In this document: in pieces, positions 17,692 through 27,323 of the stretch | Numbering within the stretch: position 1 is the stretch's first letter | How the letters are laid out: the number at the start of each line of letters is the position of its first letter | From: JBOZRQ01 sp050789255 | Lineage (GTDB): Bacteria > Bacillota > Sulfobacillia > Symbiobacteriales > Symbiobacteriaceae | NCBI GenBank assembly: GCA_050789255.1 | Contig: JBOZRQ010000055.1 | Coordinates: forward strand, 37,784-101,783 | Direction: 5' to 3' | DNA: 64,000 bases | Program-made: the position numbers and the translations under genes | The notes under the pieces: model-generated | Databases searched by the model: none | Seen by the model: only the letters and a program-made list of their open reading frames with translations | Told to the model about the DNA's origin: nothing

Positions 17692-18614
17692 GCCCTTTGC
17701 GGCTCCAGCTTGGCCACTGTCACGCCGATTACCACAAGGACAGCCCCCGCCCACTGAAGGGGGCTCCAGTGCTCGCCGAGGAACATCGCAGCGCCCGCGG
17801 CAGCAATCAGCGGAGTCAGGTTGCTGTACAGGGCTGTGCGAGCACCGCCCACCCGCTTGACCGCCCAGGAGTATATGATATAGCCGTAGGCCAACGAGAG
17901 CAGCGCCGAGAAGGCCATTCCAAGCACGGAGAGCCCGCTCACCGCCGACCAGTCCTGGCGCGGCAGGGCGCCGGCGCCCACGATCAGGTTCGTCACGGCG
18001 CCGAACAGCATCGCCCAGGCGGTGACCCGCAGCGATGAGCCGACCCGGTTGATCACGGGCCGGGCGTACACCGTGTAGGCCGCCCAGCAAAGCATGGCGC
18101 CGACGGCGATCAGATCGCCGACCATGGTAGCGCCGCCGAAGCCCAGGCCGCCCTTGGCACCGGCGATCACCAGCCCGACCCCCGCCACGCTGATGGCGCA
18201 GCCGCCCAACAGCCAGCTCGTTACCCTGTCCGTACCGGCCATGGCGCCCCACAGCGTCACCACCAGCGGCGCCGCACCGATAATCAGCGAGGTGTTGCTG
18301 GCAGAGGTGCGGGAGATGGCCTCTATGTAGAGCCACTGATAGAGCCCGTTCCCCACCAGGCCCAACAGCGCCACCCGCCAGAAGTCCTGCTTGCTCAGAC
18401 GCCACTGCGGGTCGGTCCACCGCACATAGCCGATGGTGGCCAGGGCCGCGGCCGTAAAGCGAATGGCGTTAAAGGCGAGCGGGCCCCAGCCGGCGAGGGC
18501 GCCCTTCACCACGGAGGCGTTGATGCCCCAGATGACGGCTACCGAAAGCATGGCGAGGTCGACCGTAGAGAACCGGAGCCTCGACGAATCCTGTGCTGGC
18601 GCAGGAGCTGCCAT
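17688..18614 (-). CDS. EamA/DMT superfamily exporter
   Basis: 308 residues from the ATG at 18614, which has GAGGTG nine bases upstream; the frame is open further but without a better start. About ten hydrophobic segments form two EamA repeats, the first beginning LAMLSVAVIWGINASVVKG and the second ending with LYSNLTPLIAAAGAAMFLGE. It differs from the exporter at 8793. It is probably a metabolite exporter of unknown substrate. It sits downstream of clpX but behind the clpX terminator. Confidence 0.85.
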   Translation of the reverse strand: MAAPAPAQDSSRLRFSTVDLAMLSVAVIWGINASVVKGALAGWGPLAFNAIRFTAAALATIGYVRWTDPQWRLSKQDFWRVALLGLVGNGLYQWLYIEAISRTSASNTSLIIGAAPLVVTLWGAMAGTDRVTSWLLGGCAISVAGVGLVIAGAKGGLGFGGATMVGDLIAVGAMLCWAAYTVYARPVINRVGSSLRVTAWAMLFGAVTNLIVGAGALPRQDWSAVSGLSVLGMAFSALLSLAYGYIIYSWAVKRVGGARTALYSNLTPLIAAAGAAMFLGEHWSPLQWAGAVLVVIGVTVAKLEPQRA

Positions 18615-18647
18615 GATGTAGTACACCTCGTTCGCCAAATAAAGGAA

Positions 18648-18676
18648 AAACCCCGTGGAAATCTTCCACGGGGTTT
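18648..18676 (-). terminator. Intrinsic terminator after clpX
   Basis: AAACCCCGTGGAA / TTCCACGGGGTTT, a perfect 13-bp stem with 3-base loop, followed by TTTTTCCTTT on the minus strand. Confidence 0.9.
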
Positions 18677-18688
18677 TAAATGCGGCGT

Positions 18689-19960
<1,272 letters not shown>

Positions 19961-19976
19961 TCCCCCACCCCTTTCT

Positions 19977-20579
19977 TTACCGGGCTGCCTTCTTTTCCTT
20001 CGGATGGACCACGTCGTCCACCAGGCCGTAGGCCTTCGCCTCGTCGGCGGACATCCAGCGGTCGCGCTCCGTGTCTTCCTTGATACGCTCGACAGGCTGG
20101 CCAGTATGCTTGGCGAGAATCTGAGCCATCTGTTCTTTGGTCTTGATCAGTTCGCGGGCGGTGATCTCGATGTCGGTCACCTGGCCGCCAACGCGATCGG
20201 TGTGGGGCTGGTGGATCATCACGCGGGCGTTCGGCAGCGCAAAGCGCTTGCCGGTGCCGGAGGCCAGCAGCAGGGCGCCCATGGAGGCAGCCAGGCCGAC
20301 GACCGTGGTGTTCACCGGGCAGCGAATGTGCTGGATCGCGTCGTAGATGCCAAGGCCCGCGGACACCGAACCACCGGGCGAGTTGATATACAGGTTGATC
20401 TCCTTGTCAGGATCATCGCTCTCCAGGAACAGGAGCTGAGCGATGATGATGTTGGCAACCTGGTCATCAATTGGCGTGCCCAAGAACACGATCCGGTCCT
20501 TCAGGAGCCGGCTCCAAATGTCGTAGGAACGCTCACCACGGTTGGTCTGTTCAATGACTACAGGAACTAGGTAACTCAT
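19977..20579 (-). CDS. clpP: ATP-dependent Clp protease proteolytic subunit
   Basis: 200 residues, normal for ClpP. Catalytic triad: Ser99 in GLAASMGALLL, His123 in ARVMIHQPH and Asp173 in EDTERDRW (placed by comparison with E. coli Ser97/His122/Asp171). The handle region reads HTDRVGGQVTDIEI, one residue longer than GGxQGQATDIEI. It forms the tetradecameric barrel paired with ClpX. GAGGAGG precedes the start. It lies 41 bases downstream of tig. Confidence 0.97.
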   Translation of the reverse strand: MSYLVPVVIEQTNRGERSYDIWSRLLKDRIVFLGTPIDDQVANIIIAQLLFLESDDPDKEINLYINSPGGSVSAGLGIYDAIQHIRCPVNTTVVGLAASMGALLLASGTGKRFALPNARVMIHQPHTDRVGGQVTDIEITARELIKTKEQMAQILAKHTGQPVERIKEDTERDRWMSADEAKAYGLVDDVVHPKEKKAAR

Positions 20580-20620
20580 AGTGTGACCTCCTCACCCCGC
20601 AGCCTATGCCAGTTGCCAGG

Positions 20621-21916
20621 CTAGCCCTGCGGGACCGTATTCAGGTTCACCAGATGCTCGATGGTCTTCTGAATCAGAAGGCCCTCGCGCATGCGCTCAC
20701 GGTAGTTGGCATTCTTCCGCAGCGTCTTGATGTCGCCCTCCTGGCCGGGGTAGCGGGCGAGCATGTCGTCGAACTCCGCCTCGATGTCGGCGTCGGTGAC
20801 GGTGATATTCTCCTGCTTGGCGACGGCGCCCAGGACGAGGTCGTTCTTGACGCTCTTCTTGGCGGGCTCCTCGAACTCGTGGTGCAGGTCGTGGCTGGTC
20901 TTGCCGGTGGCCTGAGACCACATATCCAGCGAGAAGCCCTGGCGCTGCAGGGAGTGCTCGAAGTCGTGGATCATGTCGTGGACCCGGTTGTGAACCATGA
21001 CCTCGGGGAGGTCGACCTCGGACTCGCTGGCGACGGCGTCGATCACCTTGTTCTGGTAGTCCTTCTCGGCGTTGGCCTTGGCGGACTCCTTCAGGCGGTT
21101 CTCGATGTCGGCCTTCAGCTCGCCCAAGGTCTGGAAGCGGCTGGCCTCCTTGGCGAACTCGTCGTTCAGCTCGGGGAGCTCCTTACGCTTGACCTCTTTG
21201 ACGTTCACCTTAAATAACGCTGCTTTACCAGCTAAATGTTCGGCATGATACTGCTCAGGAAATGTAACATTTACATCACGGCTCTCGCCGACCTTGGCGC
21301 CAATGAGCTGCTCCTCGAAGCCGGGGATGAACTGGCCGCTGCCGATCTCCAGGGTGTGGTTCTCGCCCTTGCCGCCCTCGAAAGCGACATCGTCGACGAA
21401 GCCTTCGAAGTCGATGATGGCAAAGGAGCCTTCCTTGACTTCGCCGGACTCGTCGGTCACCAGGGTGGCCATGCGGTCGCGCAGGCTGTTCAGCTGCTCC
21501 TCAATCTGCTCGGTGGCGACCTCGGTGGAGGGCTGGGGGATGTCGAAACCGGAGAGCTTGCCGAGCTTAACCTCGGGCTGGACCTGGACCTTGCCCTTAA
21601 AGATGAAGCTCTTGCCTTCCTCGGCCTGCACGAGCTCAACCTCGGGCTGGTCGATCGGGTTGACCTGGTTCTCGACCACGGCCTGGCTATATGCCTTGGG
21701 CAGCAGGTCCTCAACGGCCTCCTGCACAAGGGTCTGCTTACCGTACATGCGCTCAAAGATGGGGCGGGGAGCCTTGCCCTTACGGAAGCCAGGAATATTA
21801 ACGCGCTGACTGAGTTTACGGAAGGCGCCGTCGATAGCCTGGGCGAACTGGCCAGCCTCTATTTCAACTTCAAAGCCCATCCAGTTCTTCTCTAACTTGT
21901 CCCATGTAGCCTTCAT
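20621..21916 (-). CDS. tig: Trigger factor, ribosome-associated chaperone
   Basis: 431 residues. The ribosome-binding domain carries the signature INIPGFRKGKAPRP-like sequence (VNIPGFRKGKAPRPIFERMY). It is followed by an FKBP-type prolyl isomerase domain (FAIIDFEGFVDDVAFEGGKG and IGSGQFIPGFEEQLIGAKVGE) and the C-terminal arm domain. It meets nascent chains at the ribosome exit. GAGGGGGA lies upstream of the start. It is the first gene of the tig-clpP-clpX block; a possible -10 TATACT lies about 90 bases upstream. Confidence 0.97.
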   Translation of the reverse strand: MKATWDKLEKNWMGFEVEIEAGQFAQAIDGAFRKLSQRVNIPGFRKGKAPRPIFERMYGKQTLVQEAVEDLLPKAYSQAVVENQVNPIDQPEVELVQAEEGKSFIFKGKVQVQPEVKLGKLSGFDIPQPSTEVATEQIEEQLNSLRDRMATLVTDESGEVKEGSFAIIDFEGFVDDVAFEGGKGENHTLEIGSGQFIPGFEEQLIGAKVGESRDVNVTFPEQYHAEHLAGKAALFKVNVKEVKRKELPELNDEFAKEASRFQTLGELKADIENRLKESAKANAEKDYQNKVIDAVASESEVDLPEVMVHNRVHDMIHDFEHSLQRQGFSLDMWSQATGKTSHDLHHEFEEPAKKSVKNDLVLGAVAKQENITVTDADIEAEFDDMLARYPGQEGDIKTLRKNANYRERMREGLLIQKTIEHLVNLNTVPQG

Positions 21917-22123
21917 CTAGTCTCCCCCTCAAAAGTCAGTATATGGCCCCGGAGTGAGTCGGCCACATACAAGATATCCAGCCTTTACTTCGGCTGTAAC
22001 TTTAGTAGTATACCACGGACGCCCAGTGCCAAACAACGCGTACCCTTCCTATGCTTGTGACGTTCTTCTCCCCCGGCGAGGTTCGGGCGCGGATCCAAAT
22101 GGGGCGCGCCGGGACATGAGAAA

Positions 22124-22147
22124 AGCAGCGGCAGGGGCACCGCTGCT
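22124..22147 (-). terminator. Intrinsic terminator after the metallopeptidase gene
   Basis: AGCAGCGG / CCGCTGCT stem with 8-base loop followed by TTTTCTC on the minus strand, about 70 bases beyond the stop at 22218. The rest of the 300-base gap to tig holds only the tig leader. Confidence 0.75.
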
Positions 22148-22217
22148 GGCTGGGTATGGGGATCGGAGCACACTGGTGGTGACGACGATTATACGTCTTT
22201 TGCCAGCCGTCTGCAAG

Positions 22218-23405
22218 TCAGCGGGGCATCTGCCGCTGGTAGGCCGCCGCCCCCATGGTCGGGGTCAACCCGCCGAACCAGGGCGCCGGCGTCGGGAAGG
22301 AGATTCCCTCCAGCGGGCTGGGCCACGCTACCTTGAAGCCCTTGAGGGGCTGGTTGGAGCGGGTCCCCTGATCGGGCACAATGTCGGGTCCCCGACCCGG
22401 CTTGATTGAGCCGGGGTCCTTGCCCGACATGTCGACACTCTTTATGAAGGCTGCGCCGGCGCCCTGCACCACGTGGCTCACGAAGCTTCCCGTGTCCTCG
22501 AACTGGCCCTTGCTGACGGAGTGAATCGCCTGGTCCAGGCTGTTTCCCGCCTTGAGGCTGGCCATGATCGCCTTGATGCCGCCGCCTTCCTGTGTGGCTT
22601 GGTCCAGGTAGCGGACCGCCACGTAGCTGGCGGCGTATTGCGTGGTGTCGCCTTGCCAGGGCTGGGCGAGGCGCGCCATCATGCGCTCGGGCGTGTAGCG
22701 CTTGAGTACGATGCCCACCCGCTCTGCTCCGCCTGCGACATACTCGGCCGTGCCCTCGGCGAACCAGTCCGGCAGGGCTGACATGTCGATATTGCGGCCC
22801 ATGATGGCGTGGGTCATTTCGTGGGCGATGATGCGGTCGTTCTCAATGACGTGGTCGTTCTTGCCGTTGGGGCCGTAGTCCGGCACGAACTGGTTCATGC
22901 TCAGGTGCAGCTGCTGGTCGGCCATGCGGCCGTGCCGGTCATACTCGTAGCTGACCGCGGCCAGGGCGCCGCCCATGTCCTCCTCGAAGACCACTTTGAG
23001 CGGGGCGCCGTCGCCCCAGAGGCCATATGCCTGCTGCACCAACGCCTCCGCCTGCTGCAGGGCGGAGCTTTTCAGCGTTTCGGTAACGCCCTGGCGGGTG
23101 CGCATGGTTTCGAGGTTTTTGCGGGCCTCGGCCAGGGTTTCGCGCAGAGCGTTCAAGTCGGGCAGGGGCGGGCTGCCCGCGCCCTGACCGGTGCGACGGC
23201 CGAAGAGCCAACTGAGGGTATCCCACGTGCGCAGCAGACTGCCCATGGAGCGAGCTCCGGCACTGATTTCCAACTGGTCCCCTGCCATGCCGGCTGCGCC
23301 ATGCAGAGGCCGGGTTTCCGTGCTGCGGTTTGCAGCGGCATAGCGATCCTGGCCGAGGCGGTTCAGGTAGCCGACCGACAGGGCGCCCTGAATTGGGTTA
23401 GGCAC
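22218..23405 (-). CDS. Flagellinolysin-like zinc metallopeptidase
   Basis: 395 residues, GTG start with GGAGGGGGG upstream. The zinc site is HEMTHAIMGR (His195, His199) with a downstream LPDWFAEGTAEYVAG (Glu217 or Glu221 as third ligand). The combined HEMTHA...WFxEGTAEY pattern resembles the peptidase domain inserted in some flagellins (flagellinolysin). Here it stands alone: no flagellin N- or C-terminal helices and no signal peptide are visible. The N-terminal GDQLEISAGARSM resembles the motif found in FlgM-type flagellar proteins. A flagellar link is therefore possible but unproven. Confidence 0.7.
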   Translation of the reverse strand: MPNPIQGALSVGYLNRLGQDRYAAANRSTETRPLHGAAGMAGDQLEISAGARSMGSLLRTWDTLSWLFGRRTGQGAGSPPLPDLNALRETLAEARKNLETMRTRQGVTETLKSSALQQAEALVQQAYGLWGDGAPLKVVFEEDMGGALAAVSYEYDRHGRMADQQLHLSMNQFVPDYGPNGKNDHVIENDRIIAHEMTHAIMGRNIDMSALPDWFAEGTAEYVAGGAERVGIVLKRYTPERMMARLAQPWQGDTTQYAASYVAVRYLDQATQEGGGIKAIMASLKAGNSLDQAIHSVSKGQFEDTGSFVSHVVQGAGAAFIKSVDMSGKDPGSIKPGRGPDIVPDQGTRSNQPLKGFKVAWPSPLEGISFPTPAPWFGGLTPTMGAAAYQRQMPR

Positions 23406-23430
23406 GCGGGTCCCCCCTCCGCGTTCTTGT

Positions 23431-23475
23431 TACCAAATATTACCATATATGTTGGTCATTTGGCAATATTTGGTA
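23431..23475. promoter_or_regulatory. Long dyad in the divergent metallopeptidase/MFS promoter region
   Basis: TACCAAATATTACCA (23431-23445) and TGGCAATATTTGGTA (23461-23475) form 15-base arms with one mismatch, with centres 30 bp apart. This suits a protein-binding operator across three helical turns better than a terminator, as no T run follows on either strand. Confidence 0.5.
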
Positions 23476-23502
23476 GCAAGTGCCCGTCCGTAAGGGGTTC
23501 AT

Positions 23503-23520
23503 ATCGTACTAAAGTACGAT
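23503..23520. promoter_or_regulatory. Perfect palindrome upstream of the MFS gene
   Basis: ATCGTACT-AA-AGTACGAT, 8-bp arms with no mismatch, 100 bases upstream of the MFS start. A candidate repressor site. Confidence 0.5.
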
Positions 23521-23620
23521 GGGCGTTTCTCCCTCTCGTACCTGTAGGGTCCGGACACCATCCGGTAGAATTCGTACCATAGGACTGCGCCCTGCTAGGC
23601 GCACGGGAGGACTTATTCAC

Positions 23621-24871
23621 ATGAATGCCGCAGCCACGAACGAGACGCCCAAGGCCACACCGTCAAAGCCCAGCCTGTTCCGGAACCGGACATTCCTAAC
23701 CGTCTGGACCGGCCACACGATCTCAATTGTTGGCGACGGGTTCAGCAGCGTGGCCCTGGGCCTCTGGGTTCTGCAGACCACGGGCTCAGCCAAGGCCATG
23801 GCCACGATTATGTCGGTCCGGGTGGTGATCGGCATTCTGCTCGGCATGGTGGCGGGCACCGTCGTCGACCGCGTCGACCGCCGCTGGTTGATGATCGGCA
23901 TGAACGCAGTCCGGTTCTTCCTCGTAGGGGCCATGGCCCTCTTGGTGCGCACCGGCGAAGCCCCGTTCTGGGAGATCCTTGGCCTGACAGCGCTGACCGC
24001 CGTTGCTGGCCAGTTCTTCGGCCCGGCCTTCCAGTCCAGCCTGGTCAATATTGTCGGCAAGGAAGAGCTTCCCCGGGCGTCCGGACTGCTCCAGGTGACC
24101 AACACCCTCGCCCAGGTGGCCGGACCTTTCCTGGGCGGCACCGTGGTCGCCGTCTTCGGCGGCTGGGCGGCCCTGTCCGGCGACGCCCTCAGCTTCCTGA
24201 TCTCCGCCCTGCTTCTGCTCACCGTCAGCTTCGCCAGCCCCCGCCGGGAGGGCGCCCAGCGCCGCTCCTTCTTCGGGGACATGAAAGAAGGCCTTTCCTT
24301 CATCAAGGATCAGCCCCTCATTCGCTCCCTGATGGTGGTCGCTCCGGTCATCAACTTCTTCGGCAACGCTCTGGGCGTGGTGCTCCCTGTGATCGCGGTC
24401 AAGGTCTGGCTGGCTGATTCCGTCAAGTTCGGGACCTTGGAAGCGCTGTTCCCCATGGGCTTCGCCGTCGGCGCCGGCCTGATCATGGCGCTGATGAAGA
24501 AGATTCGCAGCCGGGGCTGGTTCATGCTCGTCGGCATCATCGTCGGCGGTGTGCTGATGACCACGGTCTCCCTGATGCCCTCCATCGAGTCGGCCATGCC
24601 GATCACTCTTCTGGTCGGTATCGCCATGGCCGCCCCGAACGTGCTGCTCCAGATCATCATGCAGTCTGAAGTGCCGACGGCCGTACAGGGGCGCGTTTTC
24701 GGCACGCTGGGAAGCCTGGTCAACGTGGCCAGCCCGCTCTCGATCATGACCGCCGGCATTCTGGCGGACGTCTTCGACCCTGTGCTGGTCTCTGCGGTGG
24801 CCGGTGCGATGCTGGTCGCCTCTGCCCTGCTCACCACGGCGATGGCGCCCGCCCTGCGGAACTACAGGTAA
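23621..24871 (+). CDS. MFS transporter (DHA3-like drug efflux type)
   Basis: 416 residues from the ATG at 23621, chosen because GGGAGG lies upstream; the frame is open 34 codons further but without a site. About twelve membrane segments. The signature region MVAGTVVDRVDRRWLMIGMN after helix 2 has the D-R-x-x-R-R loop of the DHA3 group (macrolide/tetracycline-type efflux). The substrate is unknown. It is divergent from the metallopeptidase gene and followed after six bases by the DUF5694 gene, probably one transcript. Confidence 0.88.
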   Translation: MNAAATNETPKATPSKPSLFRNRTFLTVWTGHTISIVGDGFSSVALGLWVLQTTGSAKAMATIMSVRVVIGILLGMVAGTVVDRVDRRWLMIGMNAVRFFLVGAMALLVRTGEAPFWEILGLTALTAVAGQFFGPAFQSSLVNIVGKEELPRASGLLQVTNTLAQVAGPFLGGTVVAVFGGWAALSGDALSFLISALLLLTVSFASPRREGAQRRSFFGDMKEGLSFIKDQPLIRSLMVVAPVINFFGNALGVVLPVIAVKVWLADSVKFGTLEALFPMGFAVGAGLIMALMKKIRSRGWFMLVGIIVGGVLMTTVSLMPSIESAMPITLLVGIAMAAPNVLLQIIMQSEVPTAVQGRVFGTLGSLVNVASPLSIMTAGILADVFDPVLVSAVAGAMLVASALLTTAMAPALRNYR

Positions 24872-24877
24872 CCCGCC

Positions 24878-25597
24878 ATGCAAGTCATGATACTGGGTAC
24901 CTACCATATGGCCGGCTCCACCGACCTGGTCGTGCCTGACGCCGGCGACGCTCTCTCCCCACAGCGCCAAGCCGAGATCGCTGACCTGGTGGCCCGACTC
25001 ACGACCTTCGCCCCCACCAGGGTCGCTGTTGAGGCGCCGGCCTCAGCCATGACCAAGGTCAACGCACAGTTTGAGGCCTACCGGAGGGGCGAGTACACGC
25101 TCACCCGGAACGAGATCGACCAGGTCGGCTTCCGCCTGGCGGCCGAGCTGGGGCTGGACCGGCTGGAGTGCATCGATGAGCGGATGGACATGCACCTGGA
25201 TGAGGTGATCCAGTTTGCGGGCGAGCACCAGCCAGCCCTGGTCGACCGGATCATGACCCTCGTCGGCGAACTGGAATCGGCGACCGGCAGGCTCACCCGG
25301 GAAGGCAGCGTCGTCGAGATCCTGCGCTACATGAACAGCACGGAGTTCGACCAGTTCCACCGGCTTTATATCCTCACTGCCCAGGTGGGGGCCGGGGAGA
25401 ACTACATTGGCGCCGACGCCGTAGCCGCCTGGTACCACCGCAACCTGCGGATCTTCGCCAACATCGCCCGGCTGGCGGGGCGCCCGGAGGAGCGGCTCCT
25501 GGTGCTGATCGGGTCGGGGCACGGCGCCCTCCTGCGGGAGTTCATCCGGCAGGCGCCGGGGCTGGAATTGGTCGATCCTCTCCCCTACTTGGCATAA
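24878..25597 (+). CDS. DUF5694-type protein
   Basis: 239 residues. The start VMILGTYHMAGSTDLVVPDA, the middle YIGADAVAAWYHRNLRIFANI and the end VLIGSGHGALLREFI match the pattern of the DUF5694 family, whose fold is thought related to TraB/EreA-like proteins. Conserved His and Glu residues (GTYHM, VAVEAP, SGHG) suggest a hydrolase-like active site, but no reaction is established. No signal peptide. It follows the MFS gene by six bases, so coexpression is likely. Confidence 0.65.
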   Translation: MQVMILGTYHMAGSTDLVVPDAGDALSPQRQAEIADLVARLTTFAPTRVAVEAPASAMTKVNAQFEAYRRGEYTLTRNEIDQVGFRLAAELGLDRLECIDERMDMHLDEVIQFAGEHQPALVDRIMTLVGELESATGRLTREGSVVEILRYMNSTEFDQFHRLYILTAQVGAGENYIGADAVAAWYHRNLRIFANIARLAGRPEERLLVLIGSGHGALLREFIRQAPGLELVDPLPYLA

Positions 25598-25634
25598 AAG
25601 GAGCAGCTCCCGATTGATCGGGGGCTGCTCCTTT
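25597..25634. terminator. Bidirectional intrinsic terminator
   Basis: AAAGGAGCAGCTCCC / GGGGGCTGCTCCTTT arms between convergent stops of the DUF5694 gene (25597) and the antiporter gene (25641), with A and T flanks on both strands. Confidence 0.85.
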
Positions 25635-25640
25635 GTATAT

Positions 25641-26951
25641 CTAGAGAACCATGCCCGCCACGACGCCGAAGAGAAGCAGCGGGATGTTGAAGTGCAGGAA
25701 CGTAGGCACGCAGGTATCCCAGATGTGATCATGCTTGCCGTCGGCGGCGAGGCCGGCCGTGGGTCCCAGCGTGGAGTCCGAGGCTGGCGAACCGGCATCG
25801 CCCAGGGCTGCTGCCGTGCCGATGATCGCCGCTGTGGCCATCGGGCTGAAGCCCAGCGTAGCGCACAGGGGCACGAAGACGGTCGCGATGATGGGAACCG
25901 TGCCAAAGGAGGTCCCGATGCCCATGTCTACAGTGAGGCCAACTAGGAGCATCAGGATCACGCCGAGCAGCCGGTTGCCGCCGATCATCGCGGCTGACGA
26001 CGTAACGAGCGACTCAACGCCACCGGTCGCCTTCACCACATCGGCATACCCCGCGGCCACGAGCATCACAAAGCCCATGAACCCCATCATTTTGATGCCG
26101 TCGAGCACGGCGCCGTCAAAGCGCCGCCAGGGCAGCGCACCGGTCACGGCCAGGAGGCTCAGGCCGGTCAGGCCGCCCAGAACGAGCGAGTCGGTGGCGA
26201 GCTGGACCGCCAGCGTCGCCAGAACCGCGAGCACCGCTGCTGTGTGGCGCCACTCCCAGCGAGCCGCTGTGCTCGGCGCCGCCACCGGCAGTGCGTCGGT
26301 CTCCGCGGCCTGTTTCCGGGGCTTGCGATAGGTCACGAACGCCGCCCAGAGCAGGCCGACGACCATGCCCATGGTGGGAATCAGCATCGCCTTGGGCAAG
26401 TCTGAGACGGCGATCTCCATGCCGCCCTTCTTCATGTTGTCAGCCACGATGTTGTGGAAGATCAGGCCGTACCCGGCGGGGATCAGCATGTAGGGCGCCT
26501 GCAGGCCGAAGGTCAGAGCGCTGGCCACACCGCGCCGGTCGATCCGCAGCCGGTCGAACACAGGCAGCAGGGGCGGAATCAGCAGAGGAATGAAGGCGAT
26601 GTGCACAGGGACCACGTTCTGCGACAGCGACGACAGTGCAGCGATCGCCAGGAGCAGGGCAGCGGTGCGCGCCTTCTGCAGCCTGGTTACCGCCGAGCGC
26701 ACCAGCAGGTCGGTGATGCCGGTTTCGGCGACCGCCACCGCCAGGGCTCCGAGCAGCACGTAGCTGAGCGCGGTCTCAGCGTTGCCGCCCATGCCGTCAA
26801 TCACGGTCTGCACCGTCGCGGACAGCGTCATGCCGCCGGCAAGCCCGCCCGCGAGTGCGGCGGCCAGCAGGGCGATCACGACGTTCACCCTCGCTACGCA
26901 CAGGACGAGGACCACGAGAACCGATAGAATGACCGGGTTCAACGAGAACAT
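25641..26951 (-). CDS. Na+/H+ antiporter family permease (YuiF-like)
   Basis: 436 residues, about twelve hydrophobic segments. SLSQNVVPVHIAFIPLLIPP, GLQAPYMLIPAGYGLIFHNI and the C-terminal GDAGSPASDSTLGPTAGLAA with TCVPTFLHFNIPLLLFG resemble the NhaC-related YuiF group, some members of which have been annotated as histidine or amino-acid permeases. The ATG at 26951 lies almost on the GGAGG site, so a TTG at 26942 (spacing ten) may be the true start. It is monocistronic. Confidence 0.75.
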   Translation of the reverse strand: MFSLNPVILSVLVVLVLCVARVNVVIALLAAALAGGLAGGMTLSATVQTVIDGMGGNAETALSYVLLGALAVAVAETGITDLLVRSAVTRLQKARTAALLLAIAALSSLSQNVVPVHIAFIPLLIPPLLPVFDRLRIDRRGVASALTFGLQAPYMLIPAGYGLIFHNIVADNMKKGGMEIAVSDLPKAMLIPTMGMVVGLLWAAFVTYRKPRKQAAETDALPVAAPSTAARWEWRHTAAVLAVLATLAVQLATDSLVLGGLTGLSLLAVTGALPWRRFDGAVLDGIKMMGFMGFVMLVAAGYADVVKATGGVESLVTSSAAMIGGNRLLGVILMLLVGLTVDMGIGTSFGTVPIIATVFVPLCATLGFSPMATAAIIGTAAALGDAGSPASDSTLGPTAGLAADGKHDHIWDTCVPTFLHFNIPLLLFGVVAGMVL

Positions 26952-27099
26952 TCCTCCGTTAACGCTTTAATTTAGTAAAGACAACACCCCCGATCTTATC
27001 TGTTGGAGCCGTGCCTGTCTATGAGTCAAAATGAGGAAAAGCAGCCCGCCCTCTGCGAGCCAATTCGCCCATCATTGCGCAAACCCTTGCAGATGACCG

Positions 27100-27128
27100 T
27101 TGATAGTTTCGCCCATAGGCACTATAAT
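27100..27128 (+). promoter_or_regulatory. Promoter of the ABC-2 exporter operon
   Basis: -35 TTGATA (27100-27105), 17-base spacer, consensus -10 TATAAT (27123-27128). The transcript would start near 27135, leaving a leader of almost 190 bases. The 150 bases upstream toward the antiporter hold no other clear element. Confidence 0.88.
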
Positions 27129-27134
27129 GTCGCT

Positions 27135-27323
27135 AGACTATCCGAGAGGGGGGGATTTGGATGATGTGCATCGCCGCCTGGCGGATTCGGACGGCTGCCG
27201 GTCATCATACCATGCCCTCTCAGGAGTGCGTGCGCTGACCGATGCCGTCTTTTTGGGCATTGTCGCCGCAGCCCTGTAGTGGGCTGCGGCTTTTTTGTGT
27301 GCCCAAAAAGGAGGACAACCGAT
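27135..27323 (+). promoter_or_regulatory. Structured leader with attenuator before the ABC-2 exporter (riboswitch-like)
   Basis: Closing stem P1 pairs GAGAGGG (27144-27150) with CCCTCTC (27215-27221). Inside it TGGATGATG (27158-27166) pairs with CATCATACCA (27203-27212, one bulged A), topped by GC-rich hairpins. Then comes a terminator GCCGCAGCCC-TGTAGT-GGGCTGCGGC-TTTTTT (27265-27296). CTTTTTGGGCA (27249-27259) is perfectly complementary to TGCCCAAAAAG (27300-27310), which overlaps the AAGGAGG ribosome site. GATGCC (27241-27246) can instead pair with GGGCAT (27255-27260). No known riboswitch class was recognised. Confidence 0.7.
27265..27296 (+). terminator. Intrinsic terminator inside the leader (attenuator)
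   Basis: Perfect 10-bp GC-rich stem, 6-base loop and six T residues, located 28 bases before the first ABC start codon and downstream of a strong promoter, so most transcripts should stop here unless read-through is allowed. Confidence 0.88.

Noticed and set aside
27141..27222. Leader read as a ykkC/guanidine or TPP riboswitch because of CCGAGAG
   Set aside because: Only a few bases match; the remaining conserved core elements of those classes are missing.
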